From: Phellopilus nigrolimitatus
Lineage: Eukaryota; Basidiomycota; Agaricomycetes; Hymenochaetales; Hymenochaetaceae
Length of the DNA stretch: 22,483 nt
Reading direction: 5' to 3'
Assembly: GCA_021029095.1 (NCBI GenBank)
Contig: JAJOHG010000402.1
Coordinates: 1-22,483, forward strand
Shown here: piece after piece, positions 1-9,215 of the stretch
How the letters are laid out: every line of letters starts with the position of its first letter
Position numbering within the stretch: position 1 is the stretch's first letter
The notes under the pieces: model-generated
Seen by the model: only the letters and a program-made list of their open reading frames with translations
Database searches by the model: none
Told to the model about the DNA's origin: nothing
Made by a program: the position numbers and the translations under genes

Positions 1-569
1 CCTTCCTCACCCTTACTACTTTTTCCAACTAAAATTGCCGCGTACTTTTTCCGGAGCTTGCAACTTGTAAATAGATTGAGAGTGGCGGGGAATTGTAGTT
101 GCAACAACAAATTTTTGAAATGCCCTTGACAAAACAGATGGTGATTAGTTCAATTCGGATAGAATTTGAATAACTTAAATTTAGCCCTTTCGCAACTATC
201 GCCGACAGATCCTAGCAGAAGAGAGGATGAAGGCAAATATCGTAGTCTTCCATTGGGACTCACCGGAAACAGCATGCGGTCGAGTCGTCCGGAATGTGTC
301 GGCTTCTGACGGCAAATGTACAATACACACTTTTCAGCATTTTTTTAAAATTAGTTATTTTATGTCTGAACCGTTTGCGGCCACAGCGGAGGGCCAAGTT
401 TGAAATTATTTAAATTTTATTCGAATTGAGCTGAATCCGGTTTGCTTTGACTAGGTCACTATGAAAGTTTGTTGCAGCTGAGATTCCCTTGCCGCTTTCA
501 GTCTATTTACAACAGGAAAGTGCATTAGCGTATCGAGTTACATGAAAGAGTAGTAAGGGCGAAGAAAAA
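1..569. other. Intergenic, no gene recognised
   Basis: AT-rich stretch outside the left arm of the inverted duplication. I found no convincing exon, RNA gene or repeat. The left homology boundary lies near 570, where the match to the reverse complement of the region ending near 4160 begins. Confidence 0.5.
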
Positions 570-990
570 GAATAAGGGGAGCAAGATGGATCGGGAAGTC
601 GTAGAGATTAGATGGATGTGATGAGGCAGTGCGATTGTGGCTGACTGGGAGAAATCTTGCCGAAGGCGAGGGAACAAGTAATCCAGCATTCCGTACTGGC
701 CACATGGATGGGAAAATTGTCAAAAAATACGGAAGGGGTTCTTATAGACGTGTATCAGGCCTCTTCCCCATCGCTCAGTCCTCTGCATTCCAAAGCATCC
801 GATCCCATCGACGGCTATTGAAAGTGGATACGAGTCGAGAGACAAGCAGAGTAGTGATAATAGCGACGAGGGAGGTATGAATGGAAGGCACGCTCAACAA
901 GTCTACGAGGCACGGGTGGAAAGACATGGATCAAGATGAAATTGGGAATGTACAGGTAGGTGCGCTATTGTAAACTGAATACAGGTGGTC

Positions 991-1004
991 ACTGAACGTT
1001 CAGT
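991..1004. other. 14-bp perfect palindrome at the ancestral stop codon, left arm
   Basis: The sequence actgaacgttcagt is its own reverse complement and overlaps the position equivalent to the stop codon of the paralogous gene. The same palindrome is kept in the right arm at 3692-3705. Its retention may simply reflect shared ancestry. Confidence 0.6.
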
Positions 1005-1098
1005 TCAAGACCAAAAAGGGACAAGTCCTCTGGCCCGTCCAACAGGTCATCATCAACGCCCGAATCCTCCTACACACCCTCCTTTCCGGCGAGAAGGA

Positions 1099-1811
1099 TC
1101 AACGGTGGTACACCCGTCCGTTATGCACATCAATGTACCTTTGGCCTCGGTGCCTTTTTGACGGCACATCTACACTTGAACTACGAAGGGAATCGGAGCG
1201 CTGACGCTTGATTCCTTTCGCCTCAGGAGAGAGACACGGCAGGGGTCGCATCGTCTTTTTCCTGAAAAGAGAAACCTGGCCTGCGAATGTACTGAAAGGC
1301 GCCGAGACAACAACCGATTCGAAGGAAATCTCGGGAACCAAGGCGGGTAAAAGAGAAGAATGGAGGGTTGGGCTGTGTACAAAAGGTGAGCGGTCAACGA
1401 GGCTCCCTTGGTTCTCATTGTGCTCTTCGTCGTTGGACTCCTCGTCAGTAGGCTCGGGCGCCGTAACGGGAGTGAAGGAAGCTTGCGCTTCTATCGGTGT
1501 TTGTTCATTGACCTACACGGACCTAAGGTCAGCTTGAGGTCGGTGAAGTCACCGTTAGATGCACGCACCTTGCTTCTGGTCGTCGTCACACCTGCTTCTG
1601 TCGGCGAGGAACTAGAAGTGGTAGTATCCACACTTCCCGTGTCTCCCAGATGGGTCTCGGGCTCGTAAATACCTAACCTCCCAAGCTGGGGCGATGTCGG
1701 AGGAGGTGTCGGGGGAGGCGTGAGGAGTCCCGTGATCTGGTAGAGCCCCAAGCCTCCAGGCTGAGGGGCAGGTGGAAGAATTAGGGGCGCGAGGAATGTA
1801 TTTCGAACCAT
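1099..1811 (-). CDS. Diverged, shortened copy of the inverted-repeat gene; possible pseudogene
   Basis: Unrecognised protein, homologous to the gene at 2743-3707. A two-exon reading is open: 1811-1569, then 1512-1099, with a 56 bp intron, giving 218 aa. It begins MVRNTFLAPLILPPAPQPGG. Compared with the + strand copy, exon 1 is 129 nt (43 codons) shorter and lacks the poly-proline stretch and one Leu-Gly-rich repeat. The donor of the second intron is destroyed (the GTAAGT of the other copy corresponds to GAGATT), yet the former intron reads through in frame without a stop. The protein then ends early at RVYHR, upstream of the position matching the other copy's stop (989-991). It may be a live variant protein or a pseudogene. 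No function can be assigned. Confidence 0.55.
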
Positions 1812-2119
1812 TTTCTTTGCCAGCCGCAAAAAGAGGTGAGTTCAAATGAAGGGTCAAGTTCATGAGCCACGAGTACTCACGAATAGTAACGCTGCTAAGG
1901 TTTATAAGGCAAGGAGAAGAAGTGGTATGTGGGTGTGAATGGAGAAGATGGAGGAGAGTCAAAGGTAACAGCGGGACTATGGTGGTTGAGACTCAAGTGA
2001 AGAATCGACGCCGTCCTTTCATCCAAACCATTTTAAAGGAATTGTGGCTGCAGCGTTTTCAACGGTCACGCCCATGTCATGTGACACGTATTGCAGCCTT
2101 GTATTCTCATTGTGTAATT

Positions 2120-2442
2120 TGTTATGTAATTTGAACAAATTTGAATTCAGCCTTCTGATGTGGCTGCGGACACAAAGCGATTATTCTGAAAGAATTATGT
2201 GTATAGTTATAAGGATATATTCTCAGCCACAAGCCACAGAGTTCCAGACGACTCGATTTCAGACTTTGAAATCGGCCCTCCGTCGTCCTTCAGAGTCTAG
2301 TATTATCCCTCTTTTTCACTTCAGTGTTTCGTTTGATAGTAGCTGCAGTAGATGATAAGTTCAGTCTGCTTATCTGTTAGAATATAAGTAGTCGACACCC
2401 AGAACTTGAGTTTAGCTCTCAGAGTCGTAGAACAACTACTCG
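2120..2442. other. Spacer of the inverted duplication, shared upstream region
   Basis: This single-copy spacer lies between the two arms and therefore between the 5' ends of the two gene copies. I see no coding exon. It is moderately AT-rich. With the flanking 300 bp of each arm it forms the only upstream sequence of both copies, so any promoter elements here would be bidirectional. Confidence 0.6.
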
Positions 2443-2742
2443 AATTACACAATGAGAATACAAGGTTGCGATACGTGTCACGTGACATGGGCGTGACCGT
2501 TGAAACGCTGCAGCCACAATTCCTTTATAATGGTTCGGATGAAAGGACGGCGCCGATTCTTCACTTGAGTCTCAACCACCATCGTCCCGCTGTCATCTTT
2601 GACTCTCCCTCAGCTCCTCCACCCACACCCACTTCTTCTACTTGCCTTATAAACTTCAGCTCGTAAGTACTCGTGGCTCATGAACTTGACCCTCCATTTG
2701 AACTCACCTCTTGTCGCGTTCAACGACAGGTTATCAAAGAAA

Positions 2743-3707
2743 ATGGTCCGAAATGCATTCTTCGCGCCCCTAGTCCTTCCACCTGCCCCTCAGCCTGGAG
2801 GCTTGGGGCTTTTCCAGATCACGGGACTCCTCACGCCTCCCCCGACTCCTCCTCCTCCTCCTCCGGCCCCATTTCCGTACCCCAATGTGGGCACAGGATA
2901 TTTCGACGAGGCCCTATCTACTGCTCCAGACTCCCCACAGCTCGAGGGTTTGGAGTTCTCGGAGGCCGTATCAGCCACGCTTCCAACATCGCCCCAGCTA
3001 GGGGGGTTGGGGATATACGAGCCCGAGCCACATCTAGGAGACATGAGCAGCGTGGATACATCCCTTTCTGGCTCCTCTTCTGCAGGAGTCGGTGAGACGA
3101 CGACCGGAAGCGAGGTGCGTGCATCTAACGGTGACTTCACCGACCTGAAGCTGACCTTAGGTCCGTGTAGGTCAACGAAAACACACCGTTAGAAGCGCAA
3201 GCTTCCTTCACTCCCGTTACGGCGCCCGAGCCTACTGACGAGGAGTCCGATGACGAAGAGTACGATGAGAACCAAGGGGGTCTCATCGTCCACTCACCTT
3301 TTTTAGACAGCCCAAACCTCCGTTCTTCTCCTTTGTTTGCCTTTGCTCCCAGGTAAGTCTCCCTCGAATCGGCTGCTGTCCCGGCGCCTTCCAGAGCTTT
3401 CGTTGACCTGATTTCTCTTTTTAGAATGGAGACGATGCTGCCGCTTCCGTGCCTGTCGCCTGAGATGAGGGGGACCAAGCGTCAGCGCTCCGGATCCCTT
3501 GGTTCGCAGGAGGAGCACAGCCATGACGAACCGTCGAAAAGGCACCGAGGAGAAGATTATGCTGCTCTGCGTAACGGACTGGCGTACCTTCCGCTGATCC
3601 TTCTCGACGAAGAGGAGGGTGTGGAGGAGGAGTCGGGCACTGATGATGACCTGCTTGACGGGCCAAAGGACCTGTACCTTTTTGGTCTTGAACTGAACGT
3701 TCAGTGA
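2743..3707 (+). CDS. Unrecognised Pro-rich/acidic protein, intact copy of the head-to-head pair
   Basis: Three exons (2743-3114, 3171-3352, 3425-3707) with GT-AG introns of 56 and 72 bp join in phase to give 278 aa. I do not recognise the family. The N-terminus (MVRNAFFAPLVLPP) is followed by a proline run, repeats of the type SPQL(G/E)GL, a Ser/Thr/Gly-rich stretch, an acidic patch (TDEESDDEEYDE), then a basic KRQRS...SKRHRG segment resembling a nuclear localisation signal. The C-terminus is acidic (DEEEGVEEESGTDDD). Overall it looks like an intrinsically disordered, possibly nuclear protein. Met2743 is preferred because MVRN begins the part conserved with the paralogue; an in-frame ATG at 2680 lies inside a likely 5'UTR intron (donor GTAAGT near 2664, acceptor CAACGACAG just upstream). 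If intron 1 is retained, translation ends at 3192 instead. Confidence 0.7.
3692..3705. other. 14-bp perfect palindrome overlapping the stop codon, right arm
   Basis: This is the same actgaacgttcagt palindrome as at 991-1004. Here its last base is the first base of the TGA stop of the intact gene copy. No functional claim is made. Confidence 0.6.
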
Positions 3708-4160
3708 CCACCTGTATTCAGTTTACAATAGCGCACCTACATGTACATTCCCAATTCCAGCCTGATCCACGTCTTCCCACCTGTGCCTCGTAGACTTGTT
3801 GAGCGTGCCTTCCGTTTATACCTCCCTCGTCGCTATTATCACTCGAATCTGCTTGCCTTCTCGGCTTGTATCCACTTTCAATAGCCGTCAATGGGATCGG
3901 ATGCTTTGAAATGCAGGAGGACTGAGCGATGGGGGAGAGGCTTGATGCACGGAGGCCAGGCGCTCCGCATCTATAAGAACCCCTTCCGTATTTTTTGACC
4001 ATTTTCCCATCCATGTGCTGTGTGGCCAGTACGGAATGCTGGATTACTTGTTTCCTCGCCTTCGGCCGAGATTTCTGCCCTGTCAGCCACAATCGCACTG
4101 CCTCATCACATCCATCTAATCTCTATGATTACCCGATCCATCTTGCCCTCCTTATTTGTT

Positions 4161-4754
4161 TTTCGTTCGTATCTTGTGCATTTTTTTTCTTAAACCAAAC
4201 ACTGCGTTGATTTATCTTTCCTTCCCCGACTCTGTAGTGGTATCGCGAATAGACAGGGCAGCGAAGGAATGGCAATTGCAACAACAAGCTCTTGGAGTGC
4301 TTTTGGCAAGAACAAGAAAAAAAAGCCGCAATACAACAATAGTTGATGCGTACACAAAATAGGTTTGAGATGTATGCCGTGTACATCTAATACCTTGGGT
4401 GCGCAGGCTAAAACGTACCTGACGAATAAACTCCCTGCATAGCAGATACGGTCCAACTTAACCAATACTCTCAGGTCCTGCATGATTATGCTACGGATAG
4501 TTTGCCAGTGCCAACCGTAGGGAGGATCGGTAGCTCGTCGATAAATGCTCCTACAATGTTGCCTAAGGATACATACAATTGCGTGCATGCAAGGTACTAG
4601 ATGCCAATAGCCGAAAGAGTTGCGAAAGAAAAAACAAAAGATAATCATGATGAAAGGATACAGCAATCAAAATAAAACAACCCGCATTTCTGTTCTGCCT
4701 TTAAGTATTTTTTTCTTCCGGTTTCTTTCTCTTCCTGTCGAGTCGTGGCTGTTA
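4161..4754. other. Intergenic, no gene recognised
   Basis: The sequence between the right arm of the duplication and the eIF6 stop codon is AT-rich with short A/T runs. It includes the 3' flank of eIF6. No exon with a recognisable product, tRNA or repeat was found. Confidence 0.5.
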
Positions 4755-5680
4755 TCAAGCCCAGTTGTCGATGAGCGAGTCGCGCATCTCGCCGATGACT
4801 GCGGACGAGTCGTGGCCTTGGAGTTCTGGGAGAGCGGGGCGTTAGAATCGTAGCGACAGGTATATGATACGGGAACATGGGCGACTTACTGAAGGTTGCT
4901 TCAATCACGCTGATCTCTGTTGCAGTTGTGTCGAGACCAGTGAAGGCGCACCAGTCGTTTACGACGAGGCCGGCGCCAATCACGTCCGAGCCACGATTTA
5001 CGGTACCAGCCTACGATATCAAGACGGAAAGCTATTGAGACGGAGAAATTTATTGGGCGAGGAATTTTAGAAGACGCACGACGAGGGGGACCTGGAGCAA
5101 GCTACTGAGCTCGTCCTGGTCTTGGATGCTGGTCTTCGGGTGTACGAGGGCACCCTGGTTGGAGAGGACACAGTAGGAGCCGACGAGGACATTGTCTGCG
5201 ACGGTCTGGCGGAAGACCTCGACCTTGAGGACGTCGGCGATGATCTCCTCAGTCTCGCGGTCGACATCAGGGTGTACGAGGGCGACGTAGTCGTTGCAGG
5301 CGATTACGTTGCCGAGCGCGGAGAGGCGCTCTTCGACGCGCTGGACGGCGACGGGATCCGGGAGGGCATTGCGCAAGTGCTGAAGCTCCTGGTCGGTCGT
5401 GGTCGCGGGGACGAGGAGCCCGTGCCGGTTGCCTGCGGTGAGGCGGCCGATGATGCGGGTGCCGGCGATGCTCGTGTGCACGATGGGGACGACGTCTCCG
5501 AGCTCGGACTCGAAGGTGGAGTAGAAGTTCGTGCTGCCCTGGATGGCGCAGAGGCAGTAGGAGTTGGTGAGCTTGGCGAAAACGCCGATGTCGCTGCTGT
5601 TCTCGAACTGCGTGCCTGTATGCGCTTGAGATCGAGCACTTTGCTTGAATGAATAAAATGAGAGACGTACGGGTGGCCAT
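4755..5680 (-). CDS. TIF6: Eukaryotic translation initiation factor 6 (ribosome anti-association factor)
   Basis: eIF6 binds pre-60S and 60S subunits, is needed for their biogenesis, and blocks premature joining with 40S; it works in nucleolus and cytoplasm. Four exons on the minus strand (5680-5671, 5615-5080, 5010-4890, 4825-4755) with GT-AG introns of 55, 69 and 64 bp give 245 aa, the usual length of the family. The start [20 protein letters not shown], the middle [20 protein letters not shown] and the late [20 protein letters not shown] are hallmark eIF6 segments. The first coding exon holds only 10 nt, splitting the Arg4 codon. The C-terminal tail ([17 protein letters not shown]...) is the variable part. 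It shares a 223 bp divergent upstream region with the NDUFAF7-like gene. Confidence 0.98.
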
Positions 5681-5903
5681 GCTTATCGATGAATTAAAGA
5701 GTAGAGAGTAGACTTGTCTGTGGGTTGAAGAGTAGAGAGCAGTCGAGGGCGGTGGATAATTGTCGTCGTCGTCGTCGTCGTCGCTAGCAATGCGCTCGAT
5801 GCGTCTTTAGTATGAATTTTGAGCACAGCGTGCGATCACTCTCGGTGCCGCGTCGCGTCTGCGAGTCACTCGCACTCTTCCAGCGCTGTTTCCCAAGACT
5901 CAA
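5681..5903. promoter_or_regulatory. Bidirectional upstream region of eIF6 and NDUFAF7 genes
   Basis: The two start codons are 223 bp apart in divergent orientation, so both promoters must fit here or overlap the first exons. The region contains seven tandem GTC triplets (5762-5782). An ATG at 5812 lies upstream of and out of frame with the NDUFAF7 start; if transcribed it would open a short overlapping upstream reading frame. No unambiguous TATA box was identified. Confidence 0.6.
5762..5782. repeat. (GTC)7 microsatellite
   Basis: Seven perfect GTC units lie in the intergenic region between the divergent eIF6 and NDUFAF7-like genes. The tract is not coding in either gene. Confidence 0.9.
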
Positions 5904-7566
5904 ATGTATTCATGGAAACTCGCCGGCTCAGCTAGCTCTGCCTTGCGGGTCCGTGCTCGCAGGAGGTTCTCAGCTGCTCATGCCCTGCGTCATGTGTCGA
6001 CGTCGCAGGCAGCGCACCCGCCAACAAATGTAGAGAAAATAGTGCGCGACACGATCAAGGTATAGTAGTCACCAACTGCCAGGCAAACTCAATATATTGA
6101 CCAGTGCGCAGGCGACAGGGCCCATGTCCGTGTCGACGTACATGTCGCTCTGCCTCGGACACCCCACCGAGGGCTACTACACCAACCCCGCCAACCCCGT
6201 CTTTGGCACGCACGGCGACTTCATCACCAGCCCCGAAATCAGCCAGGTCTTCGGCGAGGTGCGCGCCCCCGTCCCTTTCCCCTCAAACAGAAGCAGAAAA
6301 CGACGAATGAACGAACAAGCAGTCCACAGCTCCTCGCAGTCTGGCACCTCAGCCGCTGGCTCGCTGCGGGCGCGCCCCCGCGCATCCGCGTCGTCGAGCT
6401 CGGCCCAGGGCGCGGTACCCTCGCCGCCGACGCCCTCCGCACCTGGGCCCAGTTTCCCGCCTGCGCCGCTGCCATCCGTGAACTCCACCTCGTCGAGACC
6501 AGCCCGCCCATGCGCGCCCTCCAGCACAAAACGCTCGCGCCGCTGCTCCGCTCGCTCGAAGCGAAGCGGGGGCAGGCGGACGTCGTACGCTGGCGAGACT
6601 CGCTCGAGGACGTCGCTGAGAACACGCACGTCGACGCGCAGACGTTCACGATGGTCCTCGCACACGAGTTCTTCGACGCGCTCCCTGTGCATGTCCTCGA
6701 GGTGCGTCCGACCGACCTTTCCATTGCATTCTCTTTATTTTATTTTATTTTCATACAGAAATGCGAGGACGGTTGGCACGAGATACAAATTACCACAGCC
6801 TCAGACCCCGCTTCCAAAACCATTATCAAAAATCCCCTCTTAATTTCCACGCCCTCGCCCCTTCGTTTCGCTCGAAGTCCCGCCCCAACGCCTATAGCGA
6901 CGCTCATGGGAGGCACGTCCCCGCGTTTCGCCGCACTGCCTATCGGAGCGCGCCTCGAGGTGTCTCCCGCAGGTTTCAAAATCGCGCGCCAGGTCGCCGA
7001 GCTCGTGAACCATCCGGAGGGCGCAGGCGGGAGCGCTCTTATCATCGACTACGGGAAGGACACGGCGTTCGGGAATTCGCTGCGAGTACGTTCATCATTC
7101 TCTCTGACTTTATGTCAGCTGACACGCTATTCAGGCCTTCAGAAAGCACAAAGTCGTGGATGTATTCGAGTCGCCCGGGCACTGCGACCTCACCGCCAAC
7201 GTCGACTTTGCCTTCCTCAAGGAGGCCATCGGAGACGCAGGTGCGCATTCGCCAAGTAGCCAGTACACCATACTATTTTACTCATTTACTGTGCCAGCCA
7301 CCTCGCATGGCCCGATACCCCAGCAGGCCTTCCTGCAGAACATGAATATCGAAGCGCGCGTCGCGCAGCTCACCCTCGCCGCGCGCCAGCGCAAGGCGAA
7401 CGCCGACGCCGATGCCCTGGCGGTCGCACGCGCCGCGCGGCGCCTCGTGGACCCGGCGGGCATGGGCGAGCAGTACAAGGTACTCGGCGTCACAGGCACC
7501 GGCGCGCGCGCCCCCGCGGACGGCGAGGAGACCGTGTGGCCGTTTGTCCCGGACTTGAAGCGCTGA
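5904..7566 (+). CDS. NDUFAF7: Mitochondrial complex I assembly factor, NDUFAF7/MidA-type arginine methyltransferase
   Basis: The NDUFAF7/MidA family uses S-adenosylmethionine; the animal enzyme symmetrically dimethylates an arginine of NDUFS2 early in complex I assembly in the mitochondrial matrix. Six exons (5904-6059, 6112-6258, 6330-6701, 6759-7085, 7135-7240, 7298-7566) with GT-AG introns of 49-71 bp give 458 aa. Residues 1 to about 35 are rich in Arg, Ser and Ala with no acidic residue, as expected for a mitochondrial presequence. The catalytic domain starts near residue 53 (GPMSVSTYMSLCLGHPTEGYY, TSPEISQVFGE). The SAM-binding loop VVELGPGRGTL is at about 122-132, and HEFFDALPVH, a signature of the family, at about 213-222. 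LIIDYGKD and PQQAFLQNMNIEAR follow toward the C-terminus. Exon GC content is high. It is convergent with FRA10AC1, with 81 bp between stop codons. Confidence 0.95.
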
Positions 7567-7647
7567 GCGCCGAGCCCGCTAGAAGACGTTGGGTAGTTTG
7601 TTTGTCGGAGTAGTATAGATTGAATTAATGTTCGGACGCGCTGGCTG

Positions 7648-8622
7648 TTAATTTGACTCCGAGGATCGTGCTTGTTTTTCCTTTGGCGGCGGCGGCGAGC
7701 GGCGCCTGTGTCTGTGTTCGTGCGCTTTCTCGTGTCGTCGATGCGATGGTGAAAGAGAACGTGAGCTCCGACGCCGTGCTCGCCCCGGCTCGCGGCGCTC
7801 ACGTCGGGACCCCTCACCCCTCTCCCCCTCCCCCTTCGACTTCGCCCTGACATTGTCTTCCGCATCACCGCTCTCCCGAAAATCTGGACCCACTTCTTCC
7901 CCCTCCGCTCTATCCTGTCCTTCACCCTCTCCCACACCCTTCCCTTTCCCCTTCGCCCTCTCGCGCTTCCACATCAGCTTCCGCAGGCACCCGTCGCACA
8001 GCACGACCTTCACGAGCGCGGCCTTTTGCGCGCCGCGCTCCTCATACGCGAACGGGAGCTCGACCGTGCGCAGCGGGGGGCCTGCGCGCACACCGGCGGC
8101 GGGGGCGCCGTGGTGCGCGCAGCGCGTGTTGCCGCACGTCTCCTCGCCCGCGCCCGCGAGCACCTCCGCCTCCGTGCGCCAGCGCAGCGCAAACTGCGTG
8201 TCGGTTGTTATATAATACAATATTCAATGAGCATGTGTCGCGAACAGCGTTGAGGAAAGAGGAGGCGGACAGACGCACGTTCCCAGACTTGTAGTGCTTG
8301 AGGTCGCACACTGCGAATTCGCGAAAGAGGCTCGAGTAGTATTTCTTCGCCAGCTGGTCCTGTGTATCAAAGGGCCTGTGTATTAGATATACAGAAGGAC
8401 ATGCAAGCCAGGATCAGCAGACGTGCCTCCCAGGAGAGTGCCCCGTCTGCAGTTTCGTCGTCGTCGCGAAGGAATCTAAGCCGTGCATTACAATGTCAGA
8501 ATACTGCCCTGCGGACACTGTGCCGCGAGAACGCACTTGTGCGACGCCTTGAGGACGTCGAACTCTGTCGTGCGGACGCTTGGAGGTTGCTTTAAGCTGC
8601 CTGCTTGTCTGTAAAGCGACAT
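7648..8622 (-). CDS. FRA10AC1: FRA10AC1-like nuclear protein
   Basis: This is a homologue of human FRA10AC1, a nuclear protein linked to spliceosomal complexes; its biochemical role is poorly known. Four exons (8622-8537, 8475-8427, 8359-8279, 8193-7648) give 253 aa. Conserved segments in order are TTEFDVLKASHKFLRDDDE, SWEDQLAKKYYSSLFREF, CDLKHYKSGN and FALRWRTEAEVLAGAGEETC. The pairs CGNTRC and LCDGC match Cys pairs conserved in the family and could bind zinc (inference). The C-terminal 90 or so residues are low complexity, first Gly/Glu/Lys-rich, then Arg/Ser/His-rich, as in splicing-associated proteins. The second intron (8360-8426) needs a GC donor (GAG|gcacgt) to keep the conserved W-E-x-x-L-A-K-K-Y-Y in frame; no GT donor fits. 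The start at 8622 is inferred; an ATG at 8641 is out of frame. Confidence 0.9.
8360..8426 (-). other. Non-canonical GC-AG intron in FRA10AC1
   Basis: The donor reads GAG|gcacgt and the acceptor atacacag, with a ctaatac branch-point-like sequence upstream. Joining at these points gives SWEDQLAKKYY, which aligns without a gap to the family consensus. Every GT in the interval puts the downstream exon out of frame or hits a stop. Confidence 0.75.
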
Positions 8623-9215
8623 CGTAGTCGGAGTCATTCAACGCGTCTGTACCCTGAAGACTTAGCAGCTGCTCGTTTTCTCACTTCTTTCTAACATCTC
8701 AGGCACAACTTATACATAATTCTATTAAGTGGCTCGAAGTAGGCTTAGGGAAACAGATGGCATACAAAATAAACCATTGACATGCAACTGGAGGAGGGTA
8801 TAGCAGCAGGGAGGAATAGATAATTGCGTGGACGGAGAGGGAACTGGGATGGGATGTTGCGGCGTGCGCGGCGCGTGTCCGTGATGTGGTCCGTTGCGTG
8901 GCGTTTGCGTGGGAGGGTGTCAAGGAAGCAAGATGCGGTAGAGTCAAACCAAAAGAAAAAAAGTGAAAACAAGCAGAAGCATAGCGAACGACGAAGATCG
9001 GAGAAAAATGCGAAGTGCAGTGGGCTAGGGGCGCAGGCGCTGCGACGCACGGCCAACGCTGATAATGATAAATTGAGCGATAGATGTGTGCTACCGACAA
9101 CGCCCTGCCACAAACCCATGTCCTCGCGCTGCCGACCGTCCGATGCGCCCCCGTGCATACACCAGAGAACTCCTCCAAAGACACCAAGAAACATCATCCG
9201 ATAGAAGGCCCCTTT
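8623..9215. other. Intergenic: FRA10AC1 5' flank and 3' flank of the Mid2-like gene
   Basis: 593 bp between the FRA10AC1 start and the stop of the next minus-strand gene. Open frames here are short, overlap on both strands and show no recognisable product. The region must include the FRA10AC1 promoter and the 3' untranslated region of the membrane-protein gene. Confidence 0.5.

Larger units (their letters stand above)
570..2119. repeat. Left arm of a large imperfect inverted duplication
   Basis: Reading this arm as reverse complement reproduces the order of segments in 2443-4160: upstream promoter-like sequence, start codon, first exon, first intron, acidic exon, KRQRS-rich exon, stop region and about 420 bp of downstream sequence. 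Examples are the block at 2025-2119 matching 2443-2540 and the block at 590-720 matching 4010-4140. The arms are clearly diverged by scattered substitutions and indels, with the best-matching stretch around the first intron. No target-site duplication, transposase or terminal motif was seen, so this looks like a duplicated gene in head-to-head orientation rather than a known transposon. Confidence 0.9.
2443..4160. repeat. Right arm of a large imperfect inverted duplication
   Basis: Partner of 570-2119 in opposite orientation. It contains the intact copy of the gene (2743-3707) plus about 300 bp upstream and 450 bp downstream that also match the left arm. The extra length comes mainly from the 129-nt segment in exon 1 that the left copy lacks. 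A reverse-strand open frame at 3718-4098 and its left-arm counterpart share only patches of frame (for example a HMDGK.VKKYGRGSYR segment) and drift out of register, so I do not call it a gene. Confidence 0.9.

Noticed and set aside
3718..4098. 126-codon minus-strand frame in the right arm, partly conserved in the left arm
   Set aside because: The two copies share only patches of frame and drift out of register through indels, so coding constraint is not supported; similarity follows from the duplication.
88..4315. Similar 'ttgcaacaacaa' stretches near 100 and near 4275, possible flanking direct repeats of the inverted duplication
   Set aside because: The match is short and imperfect and lies outside the mapped arm ends, so chance is the simpler explanation.
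5122..5652. Long + strand open frame (176 codons) opposite eIF6 exon 2
   Set aside because: It is the antisense shadow of a certain eIF6 exon with strong codon bias; its own product is low complexity and unrecognised.
6177..6724. Overlapping minus-strand frames of 161-171 codons in the NDUFAF7 region
   Set aside because: They cross known NDUFAF7 introns and exons on the other strand and show no recognisable domain; high GC favours spurious open frames.
8824..9204. 126-codon + strand frame between FRA10AC1 and the Mid2-like gene
   Set aside because: Basic, low-information composition with no recognisable motif and competing frames on the opposite strand.
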